From DASYVD01 sp050693035 (lineage in GTDB: Bacteria > Actinomycetota > UBA4738 > CALAEC01), in assembly GCA_050693035.1 (NCBI GenBank), contig JBOGWB010000028.1, positions 1 to 14,941 of the forward strand: a DNA stretch of 14,941 bases. The letters run 5' to 3'. Position numbers and translations under genes: made by a program. Positions 13,388 through 14,941 of this stretch are shown here, piece by piece. Position 1 is the stretch's first letter. Each line of letters begins with the position of its first letter. A model generated the notes under the pieces. That model worked only from the letters and a program-made list of their open reading frames with translations, did no database searches and was not told where the DNA came from.

Positions 13388-13753
13388 CTACCCTCCCAGC
13401 TTCTGCTTGGCGTGCTGGCCGAACTGGCGCATCGGCTCAACCGGACCGACCTCCAGGAACACCACGCCGTCGACGGTCGATGCCGTGTGTCCGGCCGGCC
13501 AGTGGTACATCTCGCCCGCCCGTACCGTCTCCTCGGCGCCGTCCCGATGGCGGAGGTTGATCGAACCCTCCAGCACGATGCCCCAGTGCGGGCTCGGACA
13601 CCGGTCGTCGGGCAGGCCCTCGAGCACCGGCGCCATGTCCGTTCCGGGTGGGACCCGCACATGGCGGACGGCCATCGCGCCCCACTCGGCGTAGCGAAGC
13701 GTCAGCTCGCCCGCCTGGAGTTCCACTGGGAGATCGTCGACTGCTGCTCGCAT
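13388..13753 (-). CDS. Single-domain cupin protein
   Basis: Encodes a 121-residue small beta-barrel cupin. A His-containing strand PHWGIVLEGSINLRHRDGAEETV (about 55-77) resembles cupin motif 1, and GEMYHWPAGHTA (80-91) gives the turn with H84 and H89 that could bind a metal. Motif 1 is not the full HxH(x)4E form, so metal binding is uncertain. Such proteins may be isomerases, dioxygenases or small-molecule sensors. The ATG at 13753 follows GAGGAGG by 6 nt, which decides it over the ATG at 13768. It is first in a likely operon with the VOC gene and lies behind a promoter whose spacer is filled by the PadR-type palindrome. Confidence 0.85.
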   Translation of the reverse strand: MRAAVDDLPVELQAGELTLRYAEWGAMAVRHVRVPPGTDMAPVLEGLPDDRCPSPHWGIVLEGSINLRHRDGAEETVRAGEMYHWPAGHTASTVDGVVFLEVGPVEPMRQFGQHAKQKLGG

Positions 13754-13764
13754 GCTGTTCCTCC

Positions 13765-14535
13765 TCACTCGGTCGCGGACGCAGCTTGGCTGCCTTCCTG
13801 AGGCACTCTACTCGCATTGCGAGTAGTGTCAAGCGTCCGCGGCCGCGCCGCCCTCCCGCGCCGCTGGATCCGCTCGAGTCGCTCTCTTGTCCTGGATGTG
13901 ACGCCAGGGTCGGTGGTCGATGGCCAGCTCGTAACTTCCGCGCGCTCGGCCATCAGCGTCTCCTCCAGATCGGCGAGGAGCGTGGTGACCACCTCGAGGA
14001 CCAGGGCGACGACGTGCAGCCGCTCCGGGAATTGGGGGCGACCGTGGAAGACGGGCGGCTCCTGACCGCTGCTGCCGCGTCCTCGCTCCAGGATCGCCAG
14101 CGGCCCGTCAGGTTCGAGGTACTCATCGACGAAGCCAAGCAGGGTGTCGAGCATCGAGCGGGCCGCGCGGCTCGTCGCCTCCATCGAGCGCACCATGTCC
14201 TCGACACTGCCCTGGTTGCCGTAGAACATGCGCACGAGCCCCTCGATTTCGATGCGTGGTTCACCGGGCTCCGTACGCAGCCATTCGCGCATCGCCCTGC
14301 GGCCGGCCGCAGTGATCGTGTATCGCTTCCTGTGGCGCTTGCCAACCGGCTCGGGGGTCACGGTCGCCCATCCCCGGTCGACGAGCCGCTTCTGCTCCCG
14401 GTACAGGTGGCCCTCCGAGGACGGCCAGACGAACCGCAGGCTGCGACGAAGCTGAGTGGTCAGCTCGTACCCGGTCCAGGAGCGGGCGTCGAGGAGGCCC
14501 AGAAGGGCATACGTCGTGGCGGATGGCTGCTGCAT
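13765..14535 (-). CDS. PadR family transcriptional regulator
   Basis: Encodes 256 residues. The PadR winged helix-turn-helix is at about 8-85: ATTYALLGLLDARSWTGYELT, then RFVWPSSEGHLYREQKRLVDRG and KRHRKRYTITAAGRRAMREWL. A helical C-terminal dimerisation region runs to about 225, including LVLEVVTTLLADLEETLMAE. The last 30 residues look disordered and the DNA coding them also holds the cupin promoter, so this tail may be a by-product of a late stop. The ATG at 14535 has no ribosome site; a TATATT -10 ends 7 nt before it, which predicts a leaderless mRNA. A palindrome overlaps that -10, and the same palindrome precedes the cupin gene, so it probably represses both its own gene and the cupin/VOC genes. 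Confidence 0.92.
   Translation of the reverse strand: MQQPSATTYALLGLLDARSWTGYELTTQLRRSLRFVWPSSEGHLYREQKRLVDRGWATVTPEPVGKRHRKRYTITAAGRRAMREWLRTEPGEPRIEIEGLVRMFYGNQGSVEDMVRSMEATSRAARSMLDTLLGFVDEYLEPDGPLAILERGRGSSGQEPPVFHGRPQFPERLHVVALVLEVVTTLLADLEETLMAERAEVTSWPSTTDPGVTSRTRERLERIQRRGRAARPRTLDTTRNASRVPQEGSQAASATE
13805..13832 (-). promoter_or_regulatory. Promoter of the cupin/VOC operon
   Basis: Read on the minus strand, a perfect -35 TTGACA (13827-13832) is followed by a 16-bp spacer and a -10 TAGAGT (13805-13810). Transcription would start about 45 nt before the cupin ATG. The whole promoter lies inside the last codons of padR (around residues 235-242). Confidence 0.65.
13808..13826. promoter_or_regulatory. 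PadR-type operator, cupin copy
   Basis: A perfect 19-bp palindrome CTACTCGCA-T-TGCGAGTAG (9-bp arms, one central base). It fills the spacer between -35 and -10 of the cupin promoter, so a bound repressor would block RNA polymerase. Its core matches the palindrome in front of padR at 14547-14563. Confidence 0.75.
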
Positions 14536-14542
14536 GTCTGGG

Positions 14543-14571
14543 AATATACTCGCAGTGCGAGTAGAAGTCGG
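14543..14571 (-). promoter_or_regulatory. Promoter of padR, apparently leaderless
   Basis: On the minus strand, -10 TATATT (14543-14548) stands 7 nt from the ATG at 14535, so the transcript probably begins at the start codon. Seventeen bases upstream is CCGACT (14566-14571), a weak -35 that shares only GAC with the consensus. Confidence 0.5.
14547..14563. promoter_or_regulatory. PadR-type operator, autoregulatory copy
   Basis: A perfect 17-bp palindrome TACTCGCA-G-TGCGAGTA (8-bp arms, one central base). It occupies the spacer and overlaps the -10 of the padR promoter. The only other copy seen in the window is in front of the cupin gene. Confidence 0.75.
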
Positions 14572-14632
14572 CCGGGTCACCGGCGAGCGAACGCTGGCGG
14601 TGCTCGTTGCGGATATGGGGTTATGACCGGCG

Positions 14633-14815
14633 GTGGGGGCGCGTCGCTTAGGCTCAACGCTGCGCCGGCTACGGACCGACGTGCCCGACGTCCCGAACGT
14701 CGACCTCCTCGTGCGTCGGCTCATCGACCGCAGCTTGGTCTACCGGACCGGACGGGCGACGTACCACCTCGCGCTGCCACTCTTCCGCGGCTACATCCGG
14801 CGGCGGCGAAACTAA
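14633..14815 (+). pseudogene. Orphan winged-helix fragment resembling the C-terminus of an AAA-type ATPase
   Basis: The 60-codon frame ends with LLVRRLIDRSLVYRTGRATYHLALPLFRGYIRRR and a TAA. This pattern, 'two helices - turn - YRxGxxxYxxALPLFxxYIRRR', resembles the winged-helix end of AAA-type ATPases found in actinobacteria and archaea. Only this end is present: a TGA precedes the frame in phase just upstream, and the GTG at 14633 has no clear ribosome site. It is therefore probably a left-over 3' end rather than an active gene, although a small DNA-binding protein cannot be excluded. Confidence 0.45.
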
Positions 14816-14827
14816 CAGAACTAACAG
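14810..14827 (+). repeat. Two tandem copies of AACTAACAG
   Basis: A 9-bp unit is repeated exactly once in tandem (14810-14818 and 14819-14827), containing the stop of the winged-helix fragment. A second short pair, ACGTCTCA at 14898-14905 and 14907-14914, lies close by. Both may be chance or traces of rearrangement. Confidence 0.5.
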
Positions 14828-14941
14828 GATCTGTAAGAACCAGCTGGCAACCACCAGATGCAGTGGGGGTTGGTACCGCATACCGGGTTCCGGTGAAACG
14901 TCTCATACGTCTCAGCCGCCTTCACCCAGTACTACCAAGAG

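Noticed and set aside
1..14941. tRNA, rRNA, CRISPR arrays, riboswitches, replication origin
   Set aside because: Looked for by eye: no tRNA T-arm patterns with matching acceptor stems, no regularly spaced repeats and no recognisable RNA-gene or riboswitch cores.

Overview
This is a GC-rich bacterial window with dense, mostly minus-strand coding. It most resembles an Actinomycetota chromosome, probably an uncultured lineage. The pointers are a SigK/RskA-type ECF sigma and zinc anti-sigma pair, a STAS plus MEDS-ATPase regulatory pair, frequent GTG and TTG starts, leaderless promoters, and a tiny zinc-ribbon protein carrying an 'LSRYN' motif. No rRNA, tRNA, CRISPR array, phage or plasmid module was seen. 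The taxonomic call is inference.

Layout. (1) 21-2939, minus: ECF sigma factor, its membrane anti-sigma (ATGA overlap), then a secreted DUF4331 protein. (2) 3085-5785, minus: a small four-helix membrane protein, a two-cysteine proline racemase/hydroxyproline epimerase, and a soluble PAS histidine kinase with no response regulator beside it. (3) 5955-7835, minus: a VOC protein, then msrB followed 17 bp later by an adenosine deaminase. (4) 7915-10131, plus: a leaderless stand-alone 5'-3' exonuclease, then an overlapping STAS/MEDS-ATPase pair. The ATPase gene is interrupted by a one-base frameshift. (5) 10193-10519, minus: two very small genes, a 34-residue lysine-rich protein and a 61-residue CxxC...CxxH protein. 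(6) 10798-12081, plus: a response-regulator N-terminal remnant, a six-helix membrane protein with a second one-base frameshift, and a GNAT acetyltransferase. (7) 12282-14535, minus: a PadR-type repressor, cupin, VOC protein, transposase remnant and NIPSNAP-like protein. (8) The right edge holds a small orphan winged-helix fragment.

How the genes work together. The clearest regulatory circuit is the PadR cluster. The same palindrome (TACTCGCA-N-TGCGAGTA) occurs exactly twice. One copy overlaps the -10 of the apparently leaderless padR promoter. The other fills the spacer between a perfect TTGACA -35 and a TAGAGT -10 in front of the cupin/VOC genes. This predicts an autorepressor that also controls a small, possibly ligand- or xenobiotic-responsive operon. 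The sigma/anti-sigma pair probably controls an extracytoplasmic response that may include the DUF4331 protein. The stretch 10000-11500 shows two single-base homopolymer frameshifts, a decayed response regulator and small genes. It is either a degrading accessory island or a place where the assembly needs checking.
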